Assembly: GCA_046328995.1 (NCBI GenBank)
Contig: JAXLVN010000004.1
Location: 372,001 to 436,000 of the forward strand
DNA from: JADJXV01 sp046328995
GTDB taxonomy: Bacteria > Bacteroidota > Ignavibacteria > Kapaibacteriales > UBA961
Length of the DNA stretch: 64,000 nt
Direction: 5' to 3'
Shown here one piece after another: positions 36,083 through 45,515 of this stretch (its first letter is position 1; every line of letters begins with the position of its first letter). The position numbers were made by a program, and so were the translations under genes. The notes under the pieces were generated by a model that was not told the DNA's origin, did not search any database, and saw nothing but the letters and a program-made list of their open reading frames with translations.

Positions 36083-37495
36083 TCACCGCATCACCGGCAT
36101 CAACGAAACATAATTATCAGCACCATTGGACACGCGCAGGAGATAGACGCCATTGGGGATGTCTCGAACATCAAAATCCAACGTACCGTATCCTGTAGCC
36201 CAATTCATTTGCACTGTTGAGGTGAGATTAGAAATTTCACTTCCGAGGATAGAATAGAGCCCTACCTGCAAGGAAGCTCGAAGCGATGGGTCGGAAAATA
36301 TCTGTACCCTCGCTTGTGCTGTAACAGGATTGGGAATAATGGGATAAATCCATGCACGGATGAGTTTCTCGTCAACTTTTGGTGCTTCAATTGTACTGCT
36401 TGCTTCACCTGTATAGACTACCACGCCCTCGGCGAGCGTACCGACCCACACCTGTCCCTTGCCATCGACGGCGAGTCCTCCCTCAATCAAGGTTCTGGTG
36501 CCCATATCATAGTATCTGCCGTTAGGCAACTGTATTTTTTTCCATTTCTTGGTGGTGGTGTCGAATTTAGCGAGGTAATCACGTCGAAAGGTCATCCATA
36601 AATTGCCTTTTGCGTCCTCGGCTACTGCTTGGCGATAGAGTGTTTGGGTTTTATCTTCGTCGCGGATGATTGGAATCTCATTTTTGTGATAGACAGTCCA
36701 TACTGAATCTTTGGGCGTAAAACTCAGAATATAATCTGTCTGTGCATTGAGCCATACTTTACCATCGCGGGTGATTTGAATCTTTCCTGCAGATTTGAGA
36801 GAAATAACCTCATTGCCAATACGCAAGGTATCAAAGAACGTACGAGTATTGGTAGTTGGATCAAATCGTCCAATACCTTCATTTGCAGTGTACCAGAGGC
36901 ATCCGCTTTTCTCAACTTCCAATGAAGTAAATGCCTGATCTCCGGCAATTCCATATTTTGAATAATCTTGAAAATTTGCTACCGGATATCTAGTCCACAC
37001 ACCATCTTTAAAACGAGCTAGGTCAAAACCATTCGAATATCCCGAAAGCCAGAGTCCTCCTGTACTGTCGATTGCTATGGAGCGTACTTCATGATAAAAC
37101 TGAGAAGTCGGAATTTTATTCGAATCTCGAGCCCATTCAGTACCCATAAACTGCTTTGTAATTTTTTGTAGCTTGGTGTCATAATATTTCAACCCATATC
37201 CTGTCGCCACCCATAAATTATCTGACGAGTCTTTTATCATAGATAATAAGGATCCACGCATAAACTCGGTAGAATCTGTACTATAGTTTTCCCAAAGCCC
37301 TTTATTCCAACGAAAGATACCTTTATGAAATCCACTTATAACTTCACCGGACTTGAGGATAACAATAGATTCTGCAAAGGAGCGAACGGTGTTGCTATCT
37401 CTTGGATTGGCAGCTTTATCGTATTGTAGCCACTGAGCGGAGCAGGTGGTAGAGAGGGCGACTATGCAGAGCAGAAGGAGGAGAAGTAGTTTCAT
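36083..37495 (-). CDS. Secreted propeller-type T9SS protein (two-component-propeller-like)
   Basis: The frame is open from 37588, but MKLLLLLLLCIVALSTTCSAQ at 37495 is the signal peptide, giving 470 residues. The body has repeats such as 'D..G.LW..' (DSSDNLWVATGYGLKYYD, DSTGGLWLSGYSNGFDLARF, DAKGNLWMTFRRDYLAKFD, DGKGQVWVGTLAEGVVVY). This fits the sensor propeller of hybrid regulators, but no kinase domain follows. The C-terminus is a T9SS sorting domain (YPIIPNPVTAQARVQIF, IPNGVYLLRVSN). It may bind an extracellular partner. Confidence 0.85.
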   Translation of the reverse strand: MKLLLLLLLCIVALSTTCSAQWLQYDKAANPRDSNTVRSFAESIVILKSGEVISGFHKGIFRWNKGLWENYSTDSTEFMRGSLLSMIKDSSDNLWVATGYGLKYYDTKLQKITKQFMGTEWARDSNKIPTSQFYHEVRSIAIDSTGGLWLSGYSNGFDLARFKDGVWTRYPVANFQDYSKYGIAGDQAFTSLEVEKSGCLWYTANEGIGRFDPTTNTRTFFDTLRIGNEVISLKSAGKIQITRDGKVWLNAQTDYILSFTPKDSVWTVYHKNEIPIIRDEDKTQTLYRQAVAEDAKGNLWMTFRRDYLAKFDTTTKKWKKIQLPNGRYYDMGTRTLIEGGLAVDGKGQVWVGTLAEGVVVYTGEASSTIEAPKVDEKLIRAWIYPIIPNPVTAQARVQIFSDPSLRASLQVGLYSILGSEISNLTSTVQMNWATGYGTLDFDVRDIPNGVYLLRVSNGADNYVSLMPVMR

Positions 37496-37813
37496 AAATA
37501 GCAGAGAAAAGGTACGATAAAAATTATGGACGACACATAGAAATGGTTGTGTTGAAAGCAAAATTGCAAAAAAATAGGGTGATGTCAAACTGAGGAAGGA
37601 AATTCAACTACACCGTATGCCAAGAATTACCCCAACTCTACCACATACCAAGGCGAATACAATGCGCTAACGCAACCACAATGTGCTATCACAATTCTAC
37701 CATTCCAGAAGAATCAAAAAAAAAAAAGATGGGCTGTGTGTAACTTGATATTGGTGTAGGAGATGGGATCGGGGTAATTTTCGGGAATTCATACCGAACT
37801 GTTGGTATTTCTC

Positions 37814-38317
37814 CTACTCTTTCGCAATTTTCCGGCATTCCTGGGTCAGCTCTTTTATAATACTATTGGATATATACTTATCGAAGCTGATGGTGTATCT
37901 CACGGTGAGCGATTTGTCGAGGAGAATAAATTTACCACTTACCTTTGCTCCGCTATTGGATAGCTCTTGGGATGTTACTGAAATATATGAATCATAAAAT
38001 GTATGATCTTCCATGAGCGCGACCGCATCTTTGCGTCGCTGGGTGACAGGCACGGCGATATACTTACAACGCTTCGCGATCGTGCTGTCGGTAAGGAGGA
38101 ATTCTTTGATGTTTTTCGAGGTAATCGTGCACTTTACACACTCACCAAGAGATACCAACTCCAAAAGATAAAATGTTCCGCCGGAGTCAAGGGCTTGAAT
38201 CGCCCTCATTTTTTGAACAACTAATTTTTCGAATTGTTCCTCATCAGACGCGTGAAGAGTATTCACACCAAAAAGGATGACATATCCGACAAGCAGAAAG
38301 AGAAGAATTTTGCTCAT
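37814..38317 (-). CDS. Exported CxxC protein, thioredoxin-like
   Basis: This 167-residue exported protein (signal MSKILLFLLVGYVILFGVNTLHA) carries FYLLELVSLGECVKCTITSK. The C-V-K-C motif follows a hydrophobic strand, a pattern that suggests a thioredoxin-like fold; no cis-Pro motif is obvious. The later strand GKFILLDKSLTVRYTIS suits the same fold. The gene begins 9 nt after the stop of the 448-residue exported protein upstream, so they share a transcript. The two cysteines could act on a disulfide in the small peptide encoded at 39756-40070. That link is inference. Confidence 0.75.
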   Translation of the reverse strand: MSKILLFLLVGYVILFGVNTLHASDEEQFEKLVVQKMRAIQALDSGGTFYLLELVSLGECVKCTITSKNIKEFLLTDSTIAKRCKYIAVPVTQRRKDAVALMEDHTFYDSYISVTSQELSNSGAKVSGKFILLDKSLTVRYTISFDKYISNSIIKELTQECRKIAKE

Positions 38318-38326
38318 AGTATTTTT

Positions 38327-39673
38327 TTAAAACGGAATATAATGTAATTGCCAGTTTTCATCAGCATCCATTGTCACATAACAGATTGTATTATCAAGTG
38401 CTTTATAGCCGGTGTAATAGATCTTGTTCCCACCGGTCGGTTTTTCAATACGCTTTTCTTTAATAACCTTCCAGTTGTTGTCATATTCCCGGACTAACCA
38501 GCTATTGCTTCCTCGTTGATAAATAACAAGCACCATGGAATTGGTGCTTGTATGCTCAGCTTGCTGGATATAGAAATTCTGACGGGAATACAAGGTCGTA
38601 AATCCCTGTTTTCCCTCTTTAAAACCTTGAAACATAGCACTATTATCCGGTGAAATATGCAAGGGAAACGTACTGATGGTAGAATCTGTACATACTTGTA
38701 CACTATCCCATACGGCATAGAGGATGGTGACCGTATCCTGTCCCTTGGGTACGGCATACACTCCGGTATAGGAATAAGTGAGAATCATCGGGAATCGATA
38801 GTTCACCGGAATATCTCCATAGGTACGTACCAATTCGGAGGTCTTTCGATTGAAGAGTCCAATCGAACCAATCGGTTGTGAATCATTCCGAAGGATGAAG
38901 TCTTTTTCGCTCGGATACGTGTCATGGGATATTTGGCTCAAAAAATTAATACACTTCGAATCTTTGGCAGTAAAAGTAGTTAAGCAGTTTATAGGACCAA
39001 TATTTTTCTCAAAACTTACATTCAGTACGCTACAATTTTCTTTTCTGTCCGGGATCGAAAATTCGAGCATGCAGACCGAGTTTACAATTCGTGTTTCAGG
39101 AGGTGCAGCGGATTTTAATTTGAAGGTGTCCATTGCCATCGTGGAAATCGTCGCAGTGATATAGAGCAATGAGTCATTAGCAAAATATCCATTTTCAAAA
39201 TACTGCGGTAGGAGGTCTTTTCTTTCTTTTCCGGTAGGGAGTGCGAATGTATCTTCTTCGATAATAAGACCGGTAGGTGGGACGAGGACAGGATCGTTGA
39301 TTGCTTTCATGTTGGCTAAAAACCGCTTTGCCTGATCTTCGGGAAGTTTTTTTGAGTATCCAAGCAGCCGTTCTAAAGACCAAAATAACTTTGTTTGTCG
39401 TATCTTATTCTCAGCCTGCTTATTCCATACGGAGTCGTAGTAGGACTCGTTATACGTCCACCGTCGTATTAAATTACCAGTATTTGTTAGTAAAAATGCA
39501 TTGAATTTTTCATCGACAATGAAGATATATTTCCCGCTTGGCGAATACTTTATAGTGCGGATAGAAGCGCACTCGGGAATTGTGCGAAGAGAAAGTGTGG
39601 TCTGCGCGTAGGATGAAAATTGTAGAAAGGCGCATAGAGCAGAGCAGAGAAGGAACGTGATAGAGTAGATCAT
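38327..39673 (-). CDS. Exported propeller-like protein, unknown
   Basis: The product has 448 residues with a signal peptide (MIYSITFLLCSALCAFLQFSSYAQ). Several blade-like stretches are visible (TIKYSPSGKYIFIVDEKFN, LPLHISPDNSAMFQGF, LVIYQRGSNSWLVREYDN, YITATISTMAMDTFKLK), suggesting a six- or seven-bladed propeller similar to secreted 6-bladed propellers. No lipobox or T9SS tail is present, so it is likely periplasmic. It sits between a small exported peptide gene and a CxxC protein gene on one strand. Confidence 0.75.
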   Translation of the reverse strand: MIYSITFLLCSALCAFLQFSSYAQTTLSLRTIPECASIRTIKYSPSGKYIFIVDEKFNAFLLTNTGNLIRRWTYNESYYDSVWNKQAENKIRQTKLFWSLERLLGYSKKLPEDQAKRFLANMKAINDPVLVPPTGLIIEEDTFALPTGKERKDLLPQYFENGYFANDSLLYITATISTMAMDTFKLKSAAPPETRIVNSVCMLEFSIPDRKENCSVLNVSFEKNIGPINCLTTFTAKDSKCINFLSQISHDTYPSEKDFILRNDSQPIGSIGLFNRKTSELVRTYGDIPVNYRFPMILTYSYTGVYAVPKGQDTVTILYAVWDSVQVCTDSTISTFPLHISPDNSAMFQGFKEGKQGFTTLYSRQNFYIQQAEHTSTNSMVLVIYQRGSNSWLVREYDNNWKVIKEKRIEKPTGGNKIYYTGYKALDNTICYVTMDADENWQLHYIPF

Positions 39674-39755
39674 AGAATGATAATTAATAAGAATAATTAA
39701 GCTGAGCGAATGCTAAACTATTCGCTCAGCTTACAGAGTAGAACATACAACAGTA

Positions 39756-40070
39756 CTATTCAGATAGAAGTTCACCTTGGTTATCGTCTTCAATAATAGG
39801 ACCACCACCACCGGTAAGAAAAATAGTTGCAGGAGTCCAATAATTGCCGTCTCCTGTGGGTTCATAACAAGTTGAGTTTCCGGTACCACATCTAAAGCTA
39901 AAATCCCCGTTTGAGTCAACTCCACTGGTTTGCATAAAGATGCCTAGAGCCCCTGCAGGATTCCCTTTAGTTAATCTAAACAATGTACCTGCCGAAGCAG
40001 TCTGAGATACCACCAACGCACCCATAATCACCAATGCACTAAAGACCATATTCTTAATAAATGTTTTCAT
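39756..40070 (-). CDS. Small exported peptide with Gly-rich acidic tail
   Basis: This 104-residue precursor has a signal peptide MKTFIKNMVFSALVIMGALV ending in TASA. The mature ~77 residues carry two cysteines (FRCGTGNSTCYEP), possibly a disulfide, then a TGGGG stretch and an acidic end (EDDNQGELLSE). It is the first gene of a three-gene minus-strand set (peptide, propeller, CxxC protein). This layout recalls the small exported peptides of Bacteroides that sit next to 6-bladed propellers and redox proteins (the NVEALA type), but the NVEALA motif itself is not seen. Function unknown. Confidence 0.68.
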   Translation of the reverse strand: MKTFIKNMVFSALVIMGALVVSQTASAGTLFRLTKGNPAGALGIFMQTSGVDSNGDFSFRCGTGNSTCYEPTGDGNYWTPATIFLTGGGGPIIEDDNQGELLSE

Positions 40071-40309
40071 GATATTTCTTTCTAAACAATTGACAAATAA
40101 GTTCGTATCGAGATCCTTTCTATCAATACAAAGCTACTCTTTCATTCGGAGAATGAGAGGTAGTACATCTTATGGGAAAGAGCACCAAAGAGCACGACCT
40201 ACGCATACAACCAAATTAGCATTGCACAGTTAAATTTCTCCCGCAGAAATTTACGATGGTAAATTTCGGGTGCAAAACTACCACAATACGATACTGTTTG
40301 TCAATACCC

Positions 40310-40343
40310 AAAAATTTGGACAAAAATTTGGACAAAAATTCGT
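40310..40343. repeat. 12-bp tandem repeat between regulator and peptide gene
   Basis: CAAAAATTTGGA occurs twice in tandem (40310-40333) and is followed by a partial third copy (CAAAAATTCG). It lies about 240 bp upstream of the exported peptide gene and just past the 3' end of the AraC-type gene. It is a possible operator. The rest of this gap (40071-40379) shows nothing else of note. Confidence 0.45.
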
Positions 40344-40379
40344 GCTGAATTTAATGCAAGCTCAACAGATTACATTATA

Positions 40380-40775
40380 TTAGCTATCGAAGTCGGGTGG
40401 TAGCCCCCCCCCTGTACTCCAGATATTGAGCCGCCACTGGTGGTATAATGCCTGTTTATCACTACTTTCGGCGAGGAGTTTTCGAGCTTGTTGGGCGGTG
40501 ATGCCTATCCGTTTTTTAAAAGCCCGATGGAATGTTTTTTCACAGCCAAATCCACATTTGTCGGCAACGATTCCAAAATGCTCGCCATGCTCCAAGCGCT
40601 TGAGCGCTATATCCAAGCGGCTGCCTTCGATTACTTTGGCGGGGCTGAGACCGAAATGCTTATACGTCACATCGCGTATCTGAGAATATGTACTGCCAAG
40701 ATTGTGGAGCAATATATTGACATCAAATTGCTGCTGCCTACAGTGCTCGTGAATACTACGGAAAATATGAATCAT
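40380..40775 (-). CDS. AraC-family DNA-binding regulator with a G9 tract
   Basis: This 131-residue protein consists almost only of a double helix-turn-helix AraC domain. The sequence LGSTYSQIRDVTYKHFGLSP is helix-turn-helix 1, LDIALKRLEHGEHFGIVADK continues, and CGFGCEKTFHRAFKKRIGIT is the family signature region with F-x-R-x-F-K. It has no ligand-binding domain, so control must come from elsewhere or from its level. A run of nine G in the coding strand (C9 at 40404-40412) falls in the last codons (STGGGLPPDFDS). Slippage there would change the C-terminal tail. The peptide operon (39756 and onward) is the nearest likely target. Confidence 0.83.
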   Translation of the reverse strand: MIHIFRSIHEHCRQQQFDVNILLHNLGSTYSQIRDVTYKHFGLSPAKVIEGSRLDIALKRLEHGEHFGIVADKCGFGCEKTFHRAFKKRIGITAQQARKLLAESSDKQALYHQWRLNIWSTGGGLPPDFDS

Positions 40776-41060
40776 GGAAAATACTCCGCAGAGAATATGT
40801 AAAAATAATGAGTACTACTGTGAAGATTGTGTACTACGTACCCGTTGCAGCTCTCACGTATGCAATATAGCAGGTAAATTGGTCAATTCCATGACAAAGT
40901 GATGCCATTTAGTTACATCAGTTTTTGGGCTGTTTTGAGGTGATTTTTGGCGGTTCAAAATAGCACAATTGAGGTTTTATGCGGTCTCGCGGGTTTTGGT
41001 AATGTGCGGAAAATGAGGAAAAAAGGGGTGTTTTGTTACATTTTGATTTTGTATTCCTCT

Positions 41061-41810
41061 TCACAAATACTTCTTCAAAAACTCCCGAGTCATCGGGCTC
41101 TCGGGTTGCGAGAAAATCTTCTCCGGTGTGCCGATTTCTTCGATAGTGCCGTGATTGAGCACGGCGATCGTGTCGCTTACTTCGCGGGCAAAGCGCATTT
41201 CGTGGGTGACGACGAGCATTGTCATGCCTTCATCGGCGAGATTTTTCATCACTGAGAGCACTTCATCGACTAATTGCGGGTCGAGCGCCGAGGTGGGTTC
41301 GTCAAAAAGCATCACTTGCGGCTCCATCGCAAGCGCGCGGGCAATTGCCACGCGCTGACTCTGTCCGCCCGAGAGCTGGGACGGATAATGCGCGCTTTTG
41401 TCGGCAAGGCCAACTTTTTCAAGCAGATGCATTGCCTTTTGATTCGCTTCGGACTTGGATATATTCTTAATCAACATCGGTGCGGCGGTGATATTTTCCA
41501 GGGCAGTCAGGTGCGGGAACAGATTAAAACTCTGAAATACCATGCCAATCGTGCGGCGCAAAAGGAGGATTTTCTGACGTTCATTCTTGGTGTGTTTGCG
41601 GTTCTTGGTATGCTCTAACGTCACGCCTGCGATACTAATCTTACCTTCGTCGAAGGTTTCAAGCTGATTGAGACACCGCAAAAACGTACTCTTGCCGCAT
41701 CCGCTCGGACCGATAATCACGGTCAGTTCACCTTTGCGCTGATGCCAGTTGATACCGCGCAGGATTTCATTCTTACCAAAGCTTTTCCAGAGATTTTCGA
41801 CCGTAATCAT
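41061..41810 (-). CDS. glnQ: Polar amino-acid ABC transporter ATP-binding protein
   Basis: The frame is open from 41960, but MITVENLWKSFGKNEILRGI at 41810 gives 249 residues, the usual length. Walker A is GPSGCGKST, the Q-loop region is FQSFNLFPHL, the signature is LSGGQSQRVAIARAL, Walker B is VMLFDEPTSALD, and the switch His is in VVTHEM. High similarity to the GlnQ/HisP class is evident. No permease or periplasmic-binding-protein gene is adjacent, so the partner must be encoded elsewhere. The symbol marks the class, not a proven substrate. Confidence 0.9.
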   Translation of the reverse strand: MITVENLWKSFGKNEILRGINWHQRKGELTVIIGPSGCGKSTFLRCLNQLETFDEGKISIAGVTLEHTKNRKHTKNERQKILLLRRTIGMVFQSFNLFPHLTALENITAAPMLIKNISKSEANQKAMHLLEKVGLADKSAHYPSQLSGGQSQRVAIARALAMEPQVMLFDEPTSALDPQLVDEVLSVMKNLADEGMTMLVVTHEMRFAREVSDTIAVLNHGTIEEIGTPEKIFSQPESPMTREFLKKYL

Positions 41811-41957
41811 AAGTAGGTACATGCAGTAATTGAGAGTTTTGATGCCACAAAAATACACGAAAAACGCTTGAATCTCCGACAATTTTTGTGAAGAAAAGAA
41901 TTTGGATGCCCGGGGAGAAGGAGCATTGCCTTTGGCGTACAGATGTGGCTGAAACTG

Positions 41958-41992
41958 CATCGCCCCTCAATCATCTTGATAGAGGGGCGATG
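41958..41992. terminator. Hairpin, possible bidirectional terminator
   Basis: CATCGCCCCTC and GAGGGGCGATG pair perfectly around a 13-nt loop. It sits between the ATPase gene and the stop codon of the large protein at 42027. No T-run is present on either side, so termination is uncertain. Confidence 0.45.
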
Positions 41993-42026
41993 TGCGGTCT
42001 GAGTCGGGTAGTTGTGCCGTAATCGT

Positions 42027-45000
42027 TTACCGCACAATCGACATCATTTTTGTGAATTTTGCCGTCGGCGTGTGAAGTTCATAAAAATACAAGCCATTCG
42101 GCAGATGTTCCGTGCTGAGCGTTATAGCATAGAGTCCTGCCGCAAAATCTCCGCTTGCAAGAGTAGCCCGCTTCGTGCCGAGAGCATCATAAAGCGTTAC
42201 AGTTGCAGGCGTTGGACGGGACAAGCCGAAACGAATCGTCGTGGTTTCGAAGGCCGGGTTGGGTTCGTTCTGCGCCAAAAATCCCTGACCATACGCGGCA
42301 GGCATTGTTGTTGACACCGCTTGAAGCGGTACATCACACCGCGAATCGCCGTCGCGGATGATTTCCTTGCCTATGCCCAGCAGAACCAAGGGTTTGGTCC
42401 GGCAACCGAAAGAAAAGAGCAGCGTATCGGTATGCTCGACGCCCGAATGGATGGGTGCAAAGCAAATCTGCAGACTCTGTTGTGACTGCGGTGGTAATAT
42501 TACCGGCAGGCGTTGCGACTGTGGCATGGAAAAGCGGGTATTACCCACGAGGAAGGGCAGGCCGAAATCCAAGGGGAATTTCCCGTAGTTTTCGAGTGTG
42601 ACCTCACGGCAAATGATAGTACCGATTGGCGTTTCGCCATACGTAATCTCCGTGGTGGTCGTATTCTCCTCAAGAGAAAAGCGCAACGTAAAGCCGGGGA
42701 TTGTATCGCGGTAATACGATATATTGCCGGCAGTATCAGTTGCTTTTACGATGAAAAATGCATCTTCATCAGGATTCGTGGGGGTAATATCGAGCCGGGT
42801 CGATTGATAGCCGGTATCAGCCAACTGTGTGACCGTGCAGTTAATGGTCAGTGAATCGATAAATTCCAGCGATTGAATGCCAAGATCCGATGGCAAGGAT
42901 TCGGCAACTAAGAGGCGGACAGGGATAGGGCAGGGACTCTGCGCCTTCGTAATCCGAGGAGCGATACTGTCGGGTTTTGCGCGAACGGTGATACTGGCGA
43001 CCTGCCGATCAGCGCAGGAATTTTTAATTCGAAGGGTGTCGTGATAGATACCGTTGTGCGTTTCGTAGAAGCAGACGTCGAGTTCAATTGTTGACATCGG
43101 CGCAATGGTCACCGGCAGTGGCGTCTGCACGGTAAAACGTGTGGTAGCCCGGAGATCCGCAGCAGTGATTGTTTGCGAGAATGCTCCGTAATTATAAAGC
43201 GTAACCGGAAAACAGTATTGATGGTTGAGCGGACCGTCGGTCACGATATGCACCGTGCCCTGCCCGTTGGCAGAGTCGGAGGCAGACACCGTAAAACCGG
43301 GTACGTTGTAGAGTGTATCCCGTGTATATCCTGCCGAATCTTCAGCGATAATTTGAAAGGCACCGTCCTGATAAATATCCGTCAGAGTGCCTCGGAAATG
43401 CACCGTATCACTGTATCGCTTGAAGGGCTCGACCGTCACGGTCATGTTCTTCTGCGAAGGAAGCGGCGACTCCACTCGACCAAGCCGTGAATCGGTGCGG
43501 TGAATATCAAATGCCACACCGCGCACCGAGAAGCATGAGTCAATGGCGGTAATTTCCGGCTCCTGATAGTCAAATTCAATAAAACTCATGCCGCCTACAT
43601 ACCCGTAGGAATTCACCAAGCCATAGCCAAAGACATAAATACCAAAGGGTTCAGAACCATTCAGCGTATGCGTACCATCACCGACGCGCAAGGTCGCCAG
43701 CCCGTACGTCGAGCCGGCAATCTGTTGAAATGATCCGCCACTCACGAGATTACCGTCAAGCCGGATCGTGCCGATCGCTCTCATCGGAGCCACGACCATG
43801 ACGTACTGTTCGGTAAACATCGGCGTCGGTGGTCTATTACCATTGGTCTGTGTGGACTGCGCATTAATAAATCGATAGGAGAGAAGGAATTGTTCTTTGG
43901 GAGGAATAATCATCATCAGCGGGTCAGAGATGACATTATTATTGACTTGTCCGCCTGTACCGGTCTCGGATGCGGTCTTTTTATACTGTGCGACCAAGAC
44001 CGGCTTGGATGACGTCAAATAGCCCGGCGTCGTGAGATCATTGGTAAAAAACTGTCCGGCCGAGAGGGTACGGATCTTGGTACCGTCGAGAAACACATCG
44101 GTACTGTCGAAAGCAGCAAGTACCCGGTATTTATCTGCACCCAAGCCGGAAACTCTTGGCGGCTGTGGATAGGGAGCAAGAAATGCACTTTTCCCCCAGG
44201 AACTAAGCGGCGGCATTTGCTCGATAATACAATCGCGGGAACTGATATCAGGGCGTAATTCTACCGGAAGCAGCGCGCGCTGATGTCCGCCAAAAACGGC
44301 GACCGGCTTGTCGGCAATGACCCTGCTGCCCGTCAGATCTCCCCGCAGATTCGAGCGGGTAATACTTGCCTGTACGAGGTACGACTGACCTTTCATCAGG
44401 AGGACGGTATCGGGTTTGAGACCGTAGCGATAGGTAGGAGCAGTAGGATAGATAAACACATTCGTGCTGTCCTGCACGGCGGTAACCGAAAATTCAGACG
44501 GAGTACTTGTCGGCGCAAGCGGAGCATTAATACCCGAATTATCAAAAAATCCGTCGCTCGGATAACTCATGACCCGGTATTCCAGACCAAGAGCAGACGT
44601 CGGCAGCACGAGGAAGGCATCGCTCGTACGGTCGGCCTGATTAAGGGCATAGACGGTGATATCATCATCTGCTACGACCCGGAAATGCTGACGTGCAACC
44701 CGCTGACACTGATTACCAGTATCTGTTGCCGGCACTCCATGATTGTTCCAACCGTTGAGTTCATAGCCCAGCCATGCAATAGCATAGGTATAAATCTGTG
44801 TAGGATTGCTGATTTGAAAGGGTATTTGTTGTGTTATACCCTTGCTGTCCGTCACCGTAATCGTACCTTGAGTGGGTACATCACAAGCGACATAGACATA
44901 TAATGTATCGCGTAAACGGGTAGTGATAGCTGTTGTCGGCGGGGTATGAAAGTTGGGTAAAAATGAAAATATAAAATCACGTCCACGATTGCTGCTCACC

Positions 45001-45095
45001 GGCTGAGCCGAGGATGGCAGCATGAGGATGATAAACAATACAGCCAGAAGACAGGTTCTACCGGCGGAGGCAAAAAAACCGAATCTATGAGTCAT
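42027..45095 (-). CDS. Large T9SS protein with IgGFc-binding-like N-terminus
   Basis: This 1022-residue surface protein is preceded by AAGGAGA 8-9 nt before its ATG. The signal peptide ends at ~30 (LLAVLFIILMLPSSAQ). Residues ~32-480 start with GRDFIFSFLPNFHTPPTTAI and contain NPTQIYTYAIAWLGYELNG and YGYVGGMSFIEFD, the pattern of the IgGFc-binding N-terminal domain family. Two beta-sandwich segments follow (CFPVTLYNYGAFSQTITAAD, CREVTLENYGKFPLDFGLPF), like ASPM/choice-of-anchor modules. The end is a T9SS sorting domain (LAQNEPNPAFETTTIRFGLS, LPNGLYFYELHTP). It is probably an adhesin-like cell-surface protein. Confidence 0.87.
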   Translation of the reverse strand: MTHRFGFFASAGRTCLLAVLFIILMLPSSAQPVSSNRGRDFIFSFLPNFHTPPTTAITTRLRDTLYVYVACDVPTQGTITVTDSKGITQQIPFQISNPTQIYTYAIAWLGYELNGWNNHGVPATDTGNQCQRVARQHFRVVADDDITVYALNQADRTSDAFLVLPTSALGLEYRVMSYPSDGFFDNSGINAPLAPTSTPSEFSVTAVQDSTNVFIYPTAPTYRYGLKPDTVLLMKGQSYLVQASITRSNLRGDLTGSRVIADKPVAVFGGHQRALLPVELRPDISSRDCIIEQMPPLSSWGKSAFLAPYPQPPRVSGLGADKYRVLAAFDSTDVFLDGTKIRTLSAGQFFTNDLTTPGYLTSSKPVLVAQYKKTASETGTGGQVNNNVISDPLMMIIPPKEQFLLSYRFINAQSTQTNGNRPPTPMFTEQYVMVVAPMRAIGTIRLDGNLVSGGSFQQIAGSTYGLATLRVGDGTHTLNGSEPFGIYVFGYGLVNSYGYVGGMSFIEFDYQEPEITAIDSCFSVRGVAFDIHRTDSRLGRVESPLPSQKNMTVTVEPFKRYSDTVHFRGTLTDIYQDGAFQIIAEDSAGYTRDTLYNVPGFTVSASDSANGQGTVHIVTDGPLNHQYCFPVTLYNYGAFSQTITAADLRATTRFTVQTPLPVTIAPMSTIELDVCFYETHNGIYHDTLRIKNSCADRQVASITVRAKPDSIAPRITKAQSPCPIPVRLLVAESLPSDLGIQSLEFIDSLTINCTVTQLADTGYQSTRLDITPTNPDEDAFFIVKATDTAGNISYYRDTIPGFTLRFSLEENTTTTEITYGETPIGTIICREVTLENYGKFPLDFGLPFLVGNTRFSMPQSQRLPVILPPQSQQSLQICFAPIHSGVEHTDTLLFSFGCRTKPLVLLGIGKEIIRDGDSRCDVPLQAVSTTMPAAYGQGFLAQNEPNPAFETTTIRFGLSRPTPATVTLYDALGTKRATLASGDFAAGLYAITLSTEHLPNGLYFYELHTPTAKFTKMMSIVR

Positions 45096-45515
45096 AGCTG
45101 ACTTCTCCTTTCGGACAAAGGAAGTGATAAAAAATCAAGTGTGTGTATCACATGGGTATTGCATTCATCGGCGGCCTGCTTGTACAAGCAACTGCTGATG
45201 CACTCTAAGCCGTGATTGGACAGTATAAGAAAGGATAACGGGGAATCCGAGAAGTACGATTGGATTGGCTGTCGTAAGTGCGGCAGCATTTCCTAAAGGC
45301 AATGTATCTACGGTAGATAATGCACCACAATTTCGAAGGGCAGTACATGCAGAACATCGATAATCAAATCGTATTGAATTCTATACTTTTTCCTTTATAC
45401 AGTTGTCGTCACGGTCACAGAGACCACGGTTCACAAACAATGGTTACACGTGCAATTTGTTACACGGATCGGATACGGTTGGTTTTTTTTAAAATTTTTA
45501 GAACTATACCGAACC
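45096..45515. other. Gap without a supported gene
   Basis: The right half of the gap holds AT-rich sequence with a T10 tract at ~45483-45492, just beyond the mraY 3' end. No frame or repeat is convincing. The left part carries the Shine-Dalgarno sequence of the 1022-residue gene and presumably its promoter, though no good TAnnTTTG box is visible. Confidence 0.4.

Noticed and set aside
41811..41960. Longer N-terminus of the GlnQ-type ATPase
   Set aside because: It would add 50 residues not found in this family; MITVENLW at 41810 is the standard start.
42012..42854. Plus-strand frames over the large T9SS gene
   Set aside because: They are antisense shadows of a gene with clear signal peptide, domains and sorting tail.
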